Source: Anderseniella sp963698275 (lineage in GTDB: Bacteria; Pseudomonadota; Alphaproteobacteria; Rhizobiales; Aestuariivirgaceae). From it: a stretch of 64,000 nucleotides of DNA. The position numbers and the translations under genes were made by a program. The notes below the pieces were generated by a model, which saw nothing but the letters and a program-made list of their open reading frames with translations, had not been told where the DNA came from and ran no database searches. Of the stretch, positions 41,983 through 50,515 are shown piece by piece. The DNA lies in the NCBI GenBank assembly GCA_963698275.1, contig CAVOQE010000006.1, positions 124,001 to 188,000 on the forward strand. Direction: 5' to 3'. How positions within the stretch are numbered: the first letter of the stretch is position 1; every line of letters starts with the position of its first letter.

Positions 41983-43561
41983 ATGTCCGTAGCTGAAGAT
42001 ACCAACCGCCGCCGCGGTGGCCGTGAAGCCCGCAAAGCCATGCGCTCGCGCGCCATTCCTGTTGATGAGGCTGCGGTTCGCCCGGGCATGCAGGGCGGCA
42101 AATACAAGCCGCTCACTCAAGCCGAGATTGAAAAGATCCATGAAGCCGCCCTGACACTTCTTGAGACAGTTGGTATCGGAAACTCGATCCCCTCCTGTAT
42201 CGACCTGATGACGGAAAAAGGTTGCACGCAGGGCGACGATGGCCGCCTGCGGTTTCCGCGTGCCCTGATCGAGGATACGCTGACAATATGTGCGCGGCGG
42301 TTTCCGCTGTTTGCCCGCGATCCCAAATACGATCTTGAACCATGGGGCACCAATGTTCATTTCGGCACCGCCGGTGCTGCCGTTCACATTGTCGAGCCCG
42401 AGACGAAAACCTATCGGGATTCACTGCTGGTTGACCTGTATGACGCTGCCCGCATTGTCGACAATTGCGAGCATATTCATTTCTTCCAGCGTCCGGTGGT
42501 TGCCCGCGACATGGTCGAGCCGCGCGACCTTGACGTGAACACGCTTTATGCCTGCCTGGCAGGCACCTCCAAGCATATCGGCACTTCCATGGTGGAGCCG
42601 GATCATGTGCGCGAGTGCCTGGAGATGCTGCATGTGGTGGCCGGCAGCGAAGCCAAGTGGCGCGAGCGGCCGTTTCGTCAGCCAGTCGAACTGCTTTGTG
42701 GTGCCACCGATGAAATGGGCAGAAGACGCCTGCCGCTGCCTGGAAGTTGCGGTGCGCGGCGGCATGCCGGTGTTGCTGCTGTCGGCAGCCCAGGCAGGTG
42801 CCACATCACCTGCTGCTCTTGCCGGAACCGTGGTTCAGGCCGTAGCGGAATGCCTGGCCGGTCTGGCCTATGTCAATGCCATACAGCCGGGTGCCTATGC
42901 GCTGTGGGGACCATGGCCGTTTGTGTCCGACCTCAGAACCGGCGCCATGTCGGGCGGGTCCGGCGAGCAGGCCCTGATCTCTTCCGCTTGCGCACAGATG
43001 GGCCAGTTCTATGACCTGACCACCGGCACCGCCGCCGGCATGGCCGACAGCAAGCTGCCTGACATGCAGGCAGGCTGCGAGCATGGGGTGAATGCCGCGC
43101 TGACCGCGATGTCCGGGGTAAACCTGCTCTATGAAGCTGCCGGCATGCATGCCTCCCTGCTCGGATTTTGCCTTGAGAGCATCCTGATCGACAATGACAT
43201 GCTGGGTGCGATCAATCGCAATGTGCGTGGCATTGAAGTGAATGACGCGACCTTGTCCATCGACGTTATCACCGAGGTTTGCACAGAAGGACCGGGCCAC
43301 TATCTCGGGTCAGGCCAGACCCTGGACCTGATGCAGAAAGACTATGTCTATCCGGACGTTGGCAATCGCATGAGCCCGAAGGAGTGGAACGAGGCAGAAA
43401 AGCCCGACGTTGTCAAAGTGGCTGCGGCACGCAAGGACAAGATACTGTCGGGATACTTCCCCGACTACCTGCCTGCAGACCTGGACCGGCAATTGCGCGC
43501 CAACCATGACATCAAGCTGGACAGCGCCCTGCTGCAACCGGGCCATTCGCGCTTTGCCTGA
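41983..43561 (+). pseudogene. MttB-family methyltransferase, paralogue 3, frameshifted
   Basis: Two overlapping frames together encode one MttB-family protein of about 525 residues, matching the paralogues. The first 230 codons (to 42672) read NRRRGGREARKAMRSR at the N-terminus and ...KWRERP at the break. The family text continues as FVSQSNCFVVPPMKWAEDAC only if one T of the TTT at 42673-42675 is skipped, then runs to GHSRFA. Either one base was inserted in vivo, inactivating the gene, or the sequence has an error there. The second half is otherwise intact (LYEAAGMHASLLGFCLESIL, EVCTEGPGHYLG), so decay is recent if real. Confidence 0.85.
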
Positions 43562-43603
43562 CGCGATCGGGAGGCTGCTGCAATTGAAGCTCGCATCCGT
43601 GCC

Positions 43604-44242
43604 GTGAGTTTCGAGGTCCTGGGTTGGCTGGACAAATCTGCCGGGCCTGGCTTTGAGGGCAAATTGCTGGTTCTGATCGGCAATGCCGGACCGGCCATGT
43701 TTGACCGCTTTGCATCGGACCGAGATCCTGCGCATGATCTGATGGACCAGTGGACGCAAGACGTGCTTGCCCCGCTCGCCGGTGAGCTTGGCGCACGGGC
43801 GCTGTTTCCGTTCGATACGCCGCATCCGCCATTCCTGACCTGGGCGCGCGCGGCGGGTGCCGGTCACACATCCCCCCTGGGCATGAACATCCACCCTGAA
43901 TTCGGCCTGTGGCACGCCTATCGTGCTGCGTTCATCTTTGACGAGGCAATCACACCTCCACCCGCAGATGTCACCAAATCACCGTGTGACAGCTGTCTGG
44001 ACAAGCCGTGCCTGACAACCTGCCCTGCCGGCGCCTTCTCACCCGACGGCTATGATGTTCCTGCGTGTGCCGCTCATCTTTCTGCGGCTGAAGGCAAACG
44101 CTGCCGGACGGGTGGCTGCATGGCCCGCGCTGCCTGCCCGGTGGGCCTTGAGTATTTCTACTCGCCAGACCAAACCCGCTTCCATATGGTCGCTTTCATG
44201 AAAGCGCGCGGCGTCGATCCTGAGACAATTGACCAGAACTAG
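43604..44242 (+). CDS. Small [4Fe-4S] ferredoxin-like protein of the corrinoid cluster
   Basis: A 212-residue protein starting with GTG. The C-terminal half carries two cysteine groups: CDSCLDKPCLTTCP (about residues 127-140) and, later, CRTGGCMARAACPVGLEYFYS, a pattern resembling the epoxyqueuosine reductase QueG ferredoxin region without the N-terminal cobalamin domain of that enzyme. It probably carries electrons, possibly for reductive reactivation of the corrinoid. It sits directly after the MttB paralogue 3 (42 bp) and before a homocysteine methyltransferase-family gene (22 bp). Confidence 0.7.
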   Translation: MSFEVLGWLDKSAGPGFEGKLLVLIGNAGPAMFDRFASDRDPAHDLMDQWTQDVLAPLAGELGARALFPFDTPHPPFLTWARAAGAGHTSPLGMNIHPEFGLWHAYRAAFIFDEAITPPPADVTKSPCDSCLDKPCLTTCPAGAFSPDGYDVPACAAHLSAAEGKRCRTGGCMARAACPVGLEYFYSPDQTRFHMVAFMKARGVDPETIDQN

Positions 44243-44264
44243 CAGACTCTGAGAGGAACATCGC

Positions 44265-45176
44265 ATGTACGCCCACATCAAAGCCAAACTCGATAATGGC
44301 GAACTGGTCATTCTGGACGGCGGCACCGGCACCGACATCCAGCGCCGGGGCGTGAAGATGGATTCAGATGTGTGGTGTGCCGAAGCAAATCGCACCCACC
44401 CGGAAGTGGTGCGCGCGGTGCATGACGACTACATCAAGGTCGGCGCCGAGGTCATCACCGCCAACACCTATGCATCGGCTCCATTGATGTTCAATGCCCA
44501 TGGCCGCGATGCCGACCTGATCGAAACCGATACAATCGCCATGCGGGTGGCGCGCGAGGCCGCCGACGCAGCCGACCGGCCGGTGTGCGTGGCAGGTTCC
44601 ATTTCCGTTATGCGCCCGATTGCCAAAGGGACCGATGATTTCGACCCTAACTATTCATGGGATGATGACACCGTGCGCCGTCTGTTCGACGCGAAAGCCG
44701 CCAATCTGAAAGCCTGCGGTGCAGACCTGCTGATCATGGAAATGATGCGCGACACGAAGTTTTCAAGCTGGGCGGTGGAGGCAGCCGTCAATACCGGCCT
44801 GCCGGTCTGGGTCGGCATTGCGGTTGAACGCACTGGCGACGGCGCACTGGCGGGCGTCAACCATCCTGACCAATTGCTGGAACCGATAGTCCGGGAACTG
44901 ACCCGCTTCAACCCGGATGCCTGCCTTATCATGCACTCTCCCATCGACACCATACTGGAAGGGCTGGAGATCATTTCCGCCAACTGGCCGGGCCCGACAG
45001 GCGCCTATCCGGAAGCCGGGGAGTTCACCATGCCGGACTGGCAGTTTGTCGACATTGCACCGGCTGACTTCGCCGTCGCAGCCCAGGGCTGGCGCAAGGC
45101 AGGCGCCCGGATTATCGGCGGGTGCTGCGGCATCACGCCGGATCATATTGCAGCACTTTCAACCATGAGGCCCTAA
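44265..45176 (+). CDS. Homocysteine S-methyltransferase family protein
   Basis: 303 residues with the BhmT/MetH-N zinc barrel: ELVILDGGTGTDIQRRG at the start, ITANTYAS around residue 65, and the C-terminal zinc cysteines in RIIGGCCGITPDH. It would move a methyl group to homocysteine or a related thiol from a betaine, S-methylmethionine or similar donor. It overlaps the next gene (GFA) by one base. Unlike the second family member at 52.4 kb it has no Arg-rich tail. Donor unknown. Confidence 0.85.
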   Translation: MYAHIKAKLDNGELVILDGGTGTDIQRRGVKMDSDVWCAEANRTHPEVVRAVHDDYIKVGAEVITANTYASAPLMFNAHGRDADLIETDTIAMRVAREAADAADRPVCVAGSISVMRPIAKGTDDFDPNYSWDDDTVRRLFDAKAANLKACGADLLIMEMMRDTKFSSWAVEAAVNTGLPVWVGIAVERTGDGALAGVNHPDQLLEPIVRELTRFNPDACLIMHSPIDTILEGLEIISANWPGPTGAYPEAGEFTMPDWQFVDIAPADFAVAAQGWRKAGARIIGGCCGITPDHIAALSTMRP

Positions 45177-45598
45177 TGACCACACCACACAAGGCAAGTT
45201 GCCTGTGCGGCGGTGTTAAGTTTGAAGTGACGGGCGCATTGCGCGATGTGGTGGCGTGTCACTGTGTTCAGTGCCGCAAGCAGACCGGCACCTATATGAG
45301 CGCTACCGGTTGTGCCGATGATGCATTGACCATGACCTCGACGGACGGTCTGGCGTGGTACGAGTCCACCCCTGGCTACAAGCGCGGGTTTTGCTCGACC
45401 TGCGGATCCACCCTGTTCTGGAAAGCCGACGGGACAGACCGTATCGCCATTGCCGCCGGGGTGTTTGACGGACCGCTTGGCGTACCGCTCAAGGGCCACA
45501 TCTACTGCGACTTTGCCGGCGATTATTACGAAATCGCAGGTGGCGAGTTTCGCGAACCGCTGAGTGACAAACTCTCCGATGCCAGGCCGGAAAACTAA
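45176..45598 (+). CDS. GFA-family zinc protein
   Basis: The ATG at 45176 shares one base with the preceding stop and gives 140 residues. The zinc pattern is present: CLCGGVKFEVTG, CHCVQCRKQTGTYM and CSTCGSTLFWKADG. GFA proteins were named for formaldehyde-glutathione condensation. In this one-carbon setting removal of formaldehyde released by demethylation is an attractive guess, but most GFA proteins have no shown reaction. It is convergent with the ytoQ gene, with a 4-bp overlap of ends. Confidence 0.82.
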   Translation: MTTPHKASCLCGGVKFEVTGALRDVVACHCVQCRKQTGTYMSATGCADDALTMTSTDGLAWYESTPGYKRGFCSTCGSTLFWKADGTDRIAIAAGVFDGPLGVPLKGHIYCDFAGDYYEIAGGEFREPLSDKLSDARPEN

Positions 45599-46053
45599 TA
45601 CCCCTTCAACTCACCGTTGGTCACATAGCGCAGAATGTCCACGACCTGTGCCGGGGTTTCGGTAACGGCAAGGGCGGCTGCATCGACTTCTTTCAGGGCG
45701 TGCTGGTGATCGGCCCCGTGCATGATGATCACCGCCTTGCCGAGCGCCGATGCATAGCCTGCATCGAAGGCTGCGTTCCACTGCTTGTACTTTTCACCGA
45801 AGCGCACCACCACGACATCGGCCTTTTCGATCAGCGTGCGGGTGCGGATGGCGTTGATATTGGCGCCCTTGCTGTCATGCCAGAACTTGTCGGGCTCCTC
45901 GCCCAGAATGGCGACACCGCAATCATCCGATGCCGGGTGATTGGTGACAGGTGCAGAGAAGCTGACCGGCAGGCCGGCAGCCTTGGCGCCCTGTTCAAGT
46001 TCCTCGCGCCAGTTGGTGTGAATTTCTCCCGACAGGTATACGTTCCAGGTCAT
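45595..46053 (-). CDS. ytoQ: YtoQ family protein
   Basis: The ATG at 46053 gives 152 residues (MTWNVYLSGEIHTNWREEL), matching the conserved YtoQ family start; an upstream in-frame start would add 30 residues of no recognisable character. The family resembles nucleoside 2-deoxyribosyltransferases (SGEIHTNWREEL, DVVVVRFGEKYKQWNAAFDAGYA). No reaction has been established to my knowledge. It is followed upstream on the same strand by the DUF1638 gene. Confidence 0.8.
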   Translation of the reverse strand: MTWNVYLSGEIHTNWREELEQGAKAAGLPVSFSAPVTNHPASDDCGVAILGEEPDKFWHDSKGANINAIRTRTLIEKADVVVVRFGEKYKQWNAAFDAGYASALGKAVIIMHGADHQHALKEVDAAALAVTETPAQVVDILRYVTNGELKGY

Positions 46054-46154
46054 ATGCTTCGGCCTTCTTCGATGATTGGAATATGAACCCGGTATAGCCG
46101 CCGTGGCCCGATTTGCGAAACCGCATGGTGGATTTGTTACCACTTGGAGTGAGT

Positions 46155-46796
46155 TCAGGCTGTCTCCAGCCTGGCCATATCCACGGCCAGGTCGCCATAG
46201 CCGGTGAACCGGTATTCATACTCAAGCTGCAGTTTTGCTGCTGCCGCCCGGGCCATTTCCTGCAAGGTTTCATCCTCGGTCTGGGCCAGATAGACAACCT
46301 TGGTGTAGTGGCAAAACATCATGTCACGCAGTTCCGGGTGCTCGGCCATGCCGAAGCCCTCCCAGACCAGCTTGTCAAAGTGCCTGGCCAGGTAATCAGT
46401 CAGGTAAAAGGCCGATATTTCATCATCCTGGTGCGCGGCCCATTTGTCATTGCCGGAAAAGAACGAATAGCAATGCGGCCCGTCAATGCGTTTGACACCT
46501 TCGTGTTCGATAACCTTGTCCAACATCCCGCCAGTGCCGCAATCGCCATAGGCAATGAAGATTTCACGGTACCGTTCAGTTGCCCGGGCCTTGCGGATGG
46601 CGTCCCGCACGCCGTCGGGAATCTTGTCCGGCGTATTGTGCCAGATGGCCGGCAGGCACTGTATATCGAGATGGGACCAGCGGTTCATCTCGATCAGCGC
46701 CACCATTTCACGCCCCAGCGCGCCGCAGGCAATGATCAGCACATCACCGGACTTCTTGCGGAATTCAAATTCGTCTTCCGGGCCGAGGTTCTTCAT
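46155..46796 (-). CDS. DUF1638 domain protein of the corrinoid cluster
   Basis: A 213-residue DUF1638 protein. VLIIACGALGREMVALIEM begins the domain, followed by HLDIQCLPAIWHNTPDKIP, IAYGDCGTGGMLD and FYLTDYLARHFDKLVWEGFG. The family occurs beside MttB and corrinoid methyltransferase genes. The conserved ACGALGRE and GDCGTGG segments with Cys and Asp could bind a metal or nucleotide; no reaction is known. Its gap to ytoQ is 101 bp. Given the neighbours, a role in cofactor handling is plausible. Confidence 0.8.
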   Translation of the reverse strand: MKNLGPEDEFEFRKKSGDVLIIACGALGREMVALIEMNRWSHLDIQCLPAIWHNTPDKIPDGVRDAIRKARATERYREIFIAYGDCGTGGMLDKVIEHEGVKRIDGPHCYSFFSGNDKWAAHQDDEISAFYLTDYLARHFDKLVWEGFGMAEHPELRDMMFCHYTKVVYLAQTEDETLQEMARAAAAKLQLEYEYRFTGYGDLAVDMARLETA

Positions 46797-46847
46797 GAGC
46801 CGCAGTATAGACCTGCCTGATCAAACCGGCGATGCTGAAAACGACAA

Positions 46848-46873
46848 ACGCCGCCGAAAAAACCCGGCGGCGT
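46848..46873 (-). terminator. Intrinsic terminator after the small secreted protein gene
   Basis: Minus-strand arms ACGCCGCCG and CGGCGGCGT with an 8-nt loop are followed by TTTGTCGTTTTC. It lies 34 bp beyond the stop at 46907. Confidence 0.75.
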
Positions 46874-46906
46874 CTGCACGATCTCTGGTGAGATCAAACT
46901 GCTGGA

Positions 46907-47191
46907 TCAGTAGCCGCGGCGGCTCATGCAGCGCTCCCAGCGCCATGTGTGCCAGCCGAAGCGGCGGGCGCAGCGGCGGGCCGAGCGGCGATAGTGACGG
47001 CCACCGCGATATTCGTCGTGGCCATAGTAGCCGTGGCCGTGGGCCGCGCCGATGGCGCCGAAGGCTGCAGCAGTACCGACACCGGCCCAGAAGGCGCCCT
47101 TTTTCGACATGGCTTGTGCGGGAGATGCCATGGCAGCGGCGATGGTGATGGCGGCGACGGCAGCGATTGCTGTGGTGCGGATAGTGGTCAT
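46907..47191 (-). CDS. Small secreted basic protein
   Basis: 94 residues with a signal peptide (TAIAAVAAITIAAAMASPA, cleavage after QAM). The short hydrophobic GVGTAAAFGAIGAAHG segment could be a helix, and the mature C-terminus is rich in Arg, His, Tyr and Gly (GHDEYRGGRHYRRSARR). There are no enzymatic motifs. A terminator follows. It lies between DUF1638 and the corrinoid protein gene but has the look of a general small envelope protein. Function unknown. Confidence 0.6.
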   Translation of the reverse strand: MTTIRTTAIAAVAAITIAAAMASPAQAMSKKGAFWAGVGTAAAFGAIGAAHGHGYYGHDEYRGGRHYRRSARRCARRFGWHTWRWERCMSRRGY

Positions 47192-47361
47192 GGGTCTGTT
47201 TCCTCCAGTTTGGAATTTCTGCTCTGTTCCGTGTCAATCACGTTGATGTCACTGAAGATGACAAAAATGTAACTGAGGCGATGTGCAATTCGTCACACGC
47301 CGTTCAATCGAGCGAGTGTGCACCATGAAAAACCGCAGAAAAGAACCCTGGAACAGCAATG

Positions 47362-47393
47362 AAAAACGCCCGCAGGCATGAGGCCTGCGGGCG
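47362..47393 (-). terminator. Intrinsic terminator after the corrinoid protein gene
   Basis: On the minus strand CGCCCGCAGGC pairs with GCCTGCGGGCG around a 5-nt loop, followed directly by TTTTT. The corrinoid gene stop is at 47426. Confidence 0.9.
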
Positions 47394-47425
47394 CATCAAT
47401 ACCAAATCGCTGCGAAAATACCGGT

Positions 47426-48124
47426 TCAGGCGGTGACCTGATTATGCTTGCGGGCCATGAATTCCTTGGCGGTTTCAACCGCAACCGCAGCATCACGGCA
47501 ATAGGCATCTGCGCCGATGGCGGCGGCAAATTCCTCGTTCAGCGGCGCGCCGCCGACCAGCACGATGTAATCATCGCGCATGCCTTTTTCCTTCAATGTG
47601 TCGATGACCACTTTCATGTAGGGCATCGTGGTGGTCAAAAGGGCTGACATGCCCAGAATGTCAGGCTCATGTTCTTCGATGGCTGCCAGGTAGTTCTCGA
47701 CCGGGTTGTTGATACCGATATTGATCACTTCGAAACCGGCGCCTTCCATCATCATGGAAACCAGGTTCTTGCCGATGTCGTGAATGTCACCCTTGACCGT
47801 GCCGATGACCATCTTGCCGACGCGCGGTGCGCCGGTCTCAGCCAGCAACGGCTTGAGAATGAACATGCCCGCCTTCATGGCGTTGGCGGCCAGCAGAACT
47901 TCCGGCACGAACAGGATACCGTCGCGGAAGTCGATACCGACAATGCGCATGCCTTCTACCAGGGCTTCGGTCAGAACCTTGTACGGGGTCCAGCCGCGCT
48001 CAAGCAGAATGTTGACGCCCTCCTCGACCTCTTCCTTGAGACCGTCATAAAGGTCGTCGTGCATCTGCTGGGTAAGCTCTTCGTCATCCAGAGACCGCAG
48101 GTCGAGATCGTCTTCTTCAGTCAT
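47426..48124 (-). CDS. Corrinoid-binding methyl carrier protein (MtgC/MttC-like)
   Basis: 232 residues from the ATG at 48124 (GGAG 6 nt upstream); an earlier in-frame ATG lies in a repeat element. The N-terminal four-helix cap domain (about residues 20-115) precedes a Rossmann B12 domain with the DxHxxG cobalt-histidine motif in GTVKGDIHDIGKNL, then GMSALLTTTM and VGGAPLN. It carries the methyl group between MttB and tetrahydrofolate methyltransferases. The first 35 residues are very acidic (MTEEDDLDLRSLDDEELTQ and after): about 15 Asp/Glu, against basic tails on its expected partners. Confidence 0.92.
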   Translation of the reverse strand: MTEEDDLDLRSLDDEELTQQMHDDLYDGLKEEVEEGVNILLERGWTPYKVLTEALVEGMRIVGIDFRDGILFVPEVLLAANAMKAGMFILKPLLAETGAPRVGKMVIGTVKGDIHDIGKNLVSMMMEGAGFEVINIGINNPVENYLAAIEEHEPDILGMSALLTTTMPYMKVVIDTLKEKGMRDDYIVLVGGAPLNEEFAAAIGADAYCRDAAVAVETAKEFMARKHNQVTA

Positions 48125-48138
48125 CATCGTCTCCACAA

Positions 48139-48206
48139 GATCAGTATGATTTTTGATTGAACCAATCAAAAATCATGAAACTGATCGCTTTTAAAGCGCT
48201 AGAGCA
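48139..48206. repeat. Palindromic repeat, copy C, in the corrinoid gene leader
   Basis: Reversed relative to copy A. GATCAG and CTGATC bound a 14-bp perfect stem ATGATTTTTGATTG/CAATCAAAAATCAT with an AAC loop, followed by TTTTAAAGCGCTAGAGCATCATGC, which resembles hairpin 1. It ends 15 bp before the start codon. Confidence 0.75.
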
Positions 48207-48398
48207 TCATGCGCACGGCGCAATTAGACATTCATAACCGTTAATGAATCAAGCATGCGCATGAACGAGCGACAAAAAGCTGCCTGATTGCGACCGCTGC
48301 AGTGCAAAAGGACTGCACCTGCTTGACTAAAATGCTGATACCGCGCACCTTTAACAGCCTAAACACCCCTCCACGACAGCCATTTGTTCAGGATTAAC

Positions 48399-49652
48399 AT
48401 GACCGGATTTTCTGTTGCCGGCGTCCGCGCCCAGTTCCCTGCCCTTTCGATTACCGATAATGGAAAATCGCGCATTTATCTCGACAATCCGGCCGGCACG
48501 CAGGTGCCGCAGCACGTCATCGACCGCGCCAACCGGGCCATGATCGAGCAGAACGCCAATCTTGGTGGTGCCTTTGTGACCTCGAAAATGGCGCTGGCCC
48601 TGGTGGATGAGGCGCATGAGGCAGCCGCCCAGTTCTATAATGCACCTGCAACCACAGACGTCTTCTATGGTGCCAACATGACCACGATAACACTGGCCAT
48701 GTCGCGCAACCTGCAAAAAACACTCGACATCAGCGAAGGCGACGAGATCGTCCTGTCGCGGATGGATCATGATGCAAATGTGGCGCCCTGGCTGCTGGTG
48801 GCAGCCGACACCGGTGCTACCGTCAAATGGATCGAGTTTGACACCGATACGTTTGAGTTCCCCGACGATGCCCTGGACAAGGTGCTGAGCGACAAGACCA
48901 GAATTGTCGCGGTAAGCTATGCATCCAACTGCACCGGCACCATCAATGACGTGAAATCCATCTGTGCAAAGGCCCGCAGCGCCGGCGCGATCAGCTATGT
49001 GGATGCGGTGCAGTTTGCACCGCATGGTGTCATCGATGTGCAGGACATCGGCTGTGATTTCCTGGTCTCGTCCGCCTACAAGTTCTTTGGCCCGCACCAG
49101 GGCATCATGTACGGGCGCGGCGACCTGCTTGAAACCATGTTCTCCTACCAGGTGCGTCCTGCCCTGGAATATGGCTCTCCCGCCAAGTTTGAGACAGGCT
49201 CGGCACCGCGCGAAACACTGGCGGCCTCACTGGGAGCCATCGAATACATCGCATCGCTGGGTGACGATGAAGCCGGATTGCCGTTGTCGCGAGGCCGGAT
49301 TGCAGCCGGCATGCAAGCCGCCATGGGCCACGAAACGGCACTGACCAGACAATTGATCGGCGGCCTAACGTCCATCAGGGGTGTCAAGGTGCGCGGCATC
49401 ACGTCAGACAACGCACTGGCGCGCCGGGTCCCGACCGTCTCCATCACCGTGGACGGCAAGGACCCTGCCGATCTGGCCAAGTCGCTGGCAGATGACAACA
49501 CCTTCCTGTGGTCGGGTCACAACTACGCACTGGAGCCGATCAACCACATGAACCTGATGAAGGACGGCGGCGTGTTGCGCATCGGACTTGCGCATTACAA
49601 CACAGCAGAAGAAGTGGACACACTGCTGGAGCAGCTGGAAGAATTGGCCTAG
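48399..49652 (+). CDS. Cysteine desulfurase-like class V aminotransferase without the catalytic cysteine
   Basis: A 417-residue PLP enzyme of the SufS/CsdA-like group: YLDNPAGTQVPQHVID, SYASNCTGTINDVKSIC, YVDAVQFAPHGVIDVQ, and the PLP lysine in LVSSAYKFFGPHQG. In true group II desulfurases a C-terminal loop reads RxGHHCA; here it is FLWSGHNYALEP, so the catalytic Cys is absent. This matches the 'cysteine desulfurase-like' subgroup. Another PLP reaction is likely. The gene's stop TAG is the left CTAG flank of an insertion sequence. Confidence 0.8.
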   Translation: MTGFSVAGVRAQFPALSITDNGKSRIYLDNPAGTQVPQHVIDRANRAMIEQNANLGGAFVTSKMALALVDEAHEAAAQFYNAPATTDVFYGANMTTITLAMSRNLQKTLDISEGDEIVLSRMDHDANVAPWLLVAADTGATVKWIEFDTDTFEFPDDALDKVLSDKTRIVAVSYASNCTGTINDVKSICAKARSAGAISYVDAVQFAPHGVIDVQDIGCDFLVSSAYKFFGPHQGIMYGRGDLLETMFSYQVRPALEYGSPAKFETGSAPRETLAASLGAIEYIASLGDDEAGLPLSRGRIAAGMQAAMGHETALTRQLIGGLTSIRGVKVRGITSDNALARRVPTVSITVDGKDPADLAKSLADDNTFLWSGHNYALEPINHMNLMKDGGVLRIGLAHYNTAEEVDTLLEQLEELA

Positions 49653-49665
49653 GTTGAATCGACAT

Positions 49666-50073
49666 TCATCGCATCCAAATCATTGCAGCGGCGAGTTGAA
49701 CGAAGCTTAGGAAGTTTTTTGCACGTCTGTCGTAGCGTGTGGCGATGCGCCGGAAGTGTTTGAGTTTGTTGAAACAACGTTCAACAGTGTTTCTCATTTT
49801 ATAGGCTTCGAAGTCGTATGGGATGAGTTTCTTTCGTGTCGGATTACACGGAATAACAGCTTGGGCCTGCATGTTGGCAACCAAAGCGCGTATTGCGTTG
49901 GAATCGTAAGCCTTGTCAGCCAGTACTCGACAAGGCTTCAGGCCCTGTAATAGCGCAGGTGCCATTGGTGCATCACCGCGTTGTCCGGGTGTAAGAATGA
50001 TACGCAACGGGCGACCACAACCGTCAACAGCCATGTGGATTTTGGTGGTCAGTCCACCTCGGGAACGCCCCAA
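49666..50073 (-). CDS. IS427-type transposase, OrfB (C-terminal half)
   Basis: 135 residues, with the open frame reaching further upstream. The DDE catalytic Asp lies in VLADKAYDSNAI and the Glu in MRNTVERCFNKLKHFRRIATRYD, in the Y-(2)-R-(3)-E-like order of IS5. It is produced as a fusion with OrfA after a -1 frameshift at a run A5G6 (50082-50092 on the complementary strand). Unmutated as far as visible, so potentially active. Confidence 0.85.
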   Translation of the reverse strand: MGRSRGGLTTKIHMAVDGCGRPLRIILTPGQRGDAPMAPALLQGLKPCRVLADKAYDSNAIRALVANMQAQAVIPCNPTRKKLIPYDFEAYKMRNTVERCFNKLKHFRRIATRYDRRAKNFLSFVQLAAAMIWMR

Positions 50074-50435
50074 AGCCTGATCCCCCCTTTTTGGCCACCG
50101 CCTTTGCCGGTAGCCGCCTGCTGATGAGCCCGTACCAGAGTGGAATCCAATGAAACATAGTCGTTGTCGGGATCGTCGATAAGATGCTCAAACACGCGTT
50201 CCCACACGCCTGCCTGCGCCCAGCGGGTGAACCGCTTGTGCAGGGTTTTCCATTTACCGTAGCGCTCCGGCAGGTCATGCCAGTGGGCACCGGAACGCAA
50301 AACCCACAAGACCCCGTTCACGAACCGCAGATTGTCGCCACCGGACCTGCCAGGGTCCCCGGCTTTGCCGGGTAACAGATCTTCGATCTGCTGCCATTGT
50401 TGCGGTGTGAGTTCGTATCGCATCGGTTTGGACAT
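50049..50435 (-). CDS. IS427-type transposase, OrfA (N-terminal half)
   Basis: 128 residues from the ATG at 50435 (GGAG 7 nt before). The start reads MRYELTPQQWQQIEDLLPGK and the IS5 N-terminal region continues to GAHWHDLPERYGKW. The first catalytic Asp is in YVSLDSTLVRAHQQ. The A5G6 run near the end (about 50082-50092) allows slippage into OrfB. Confidence 0.85.
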   Translation of the reverse strand: MSKPMRYELTPQQWQQIEDLLPGKAGDPGRSGGDNLRFVNGVLWVLRSGAHWHDLPERYGKWKTLHKRFTRWAQAGVWERVFEHLIDDPDNDYVSLDSTLVRAHQQAATGKGGGQKGGIRLWGVPEVD

Positions 50436-50515
50436 CAGAAATCTCCAGATCAGTAAATCTGGAAACCTATGAATCACATATCAAATCAAAATTGAATCCT
50501 GAATGTCGATTGAAC

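Larger units (their letters stand above)
49653..50515 (-). mobile_element. IS5-family (IS427-group) insertion sequence
   Basis: 863 bp with terminal inverted repeats GTTGAATCGACATTCA (left) and GTTCAATCGACATTCA (right, reverse-complemented), differing by one base, and CTAG directly repeated at 49649-49652 and 50516-50519. Two overlapping minus-strand frames form a transposase by programmed frameshift, usual in the IS427 group. It is inserted in the CTAG at the junction of a gene's stop codon and a palindromic repeat, leaving the repeat intact on the right. Confidence 0.9.

Noticed and set aside
28828..43561. Pyrrolysine (read-through UAG) in the MttB genes
   Set aside because: None of the three has an in-frame UAG before its end, so they belong to the non-pyrrolysine superfamily.
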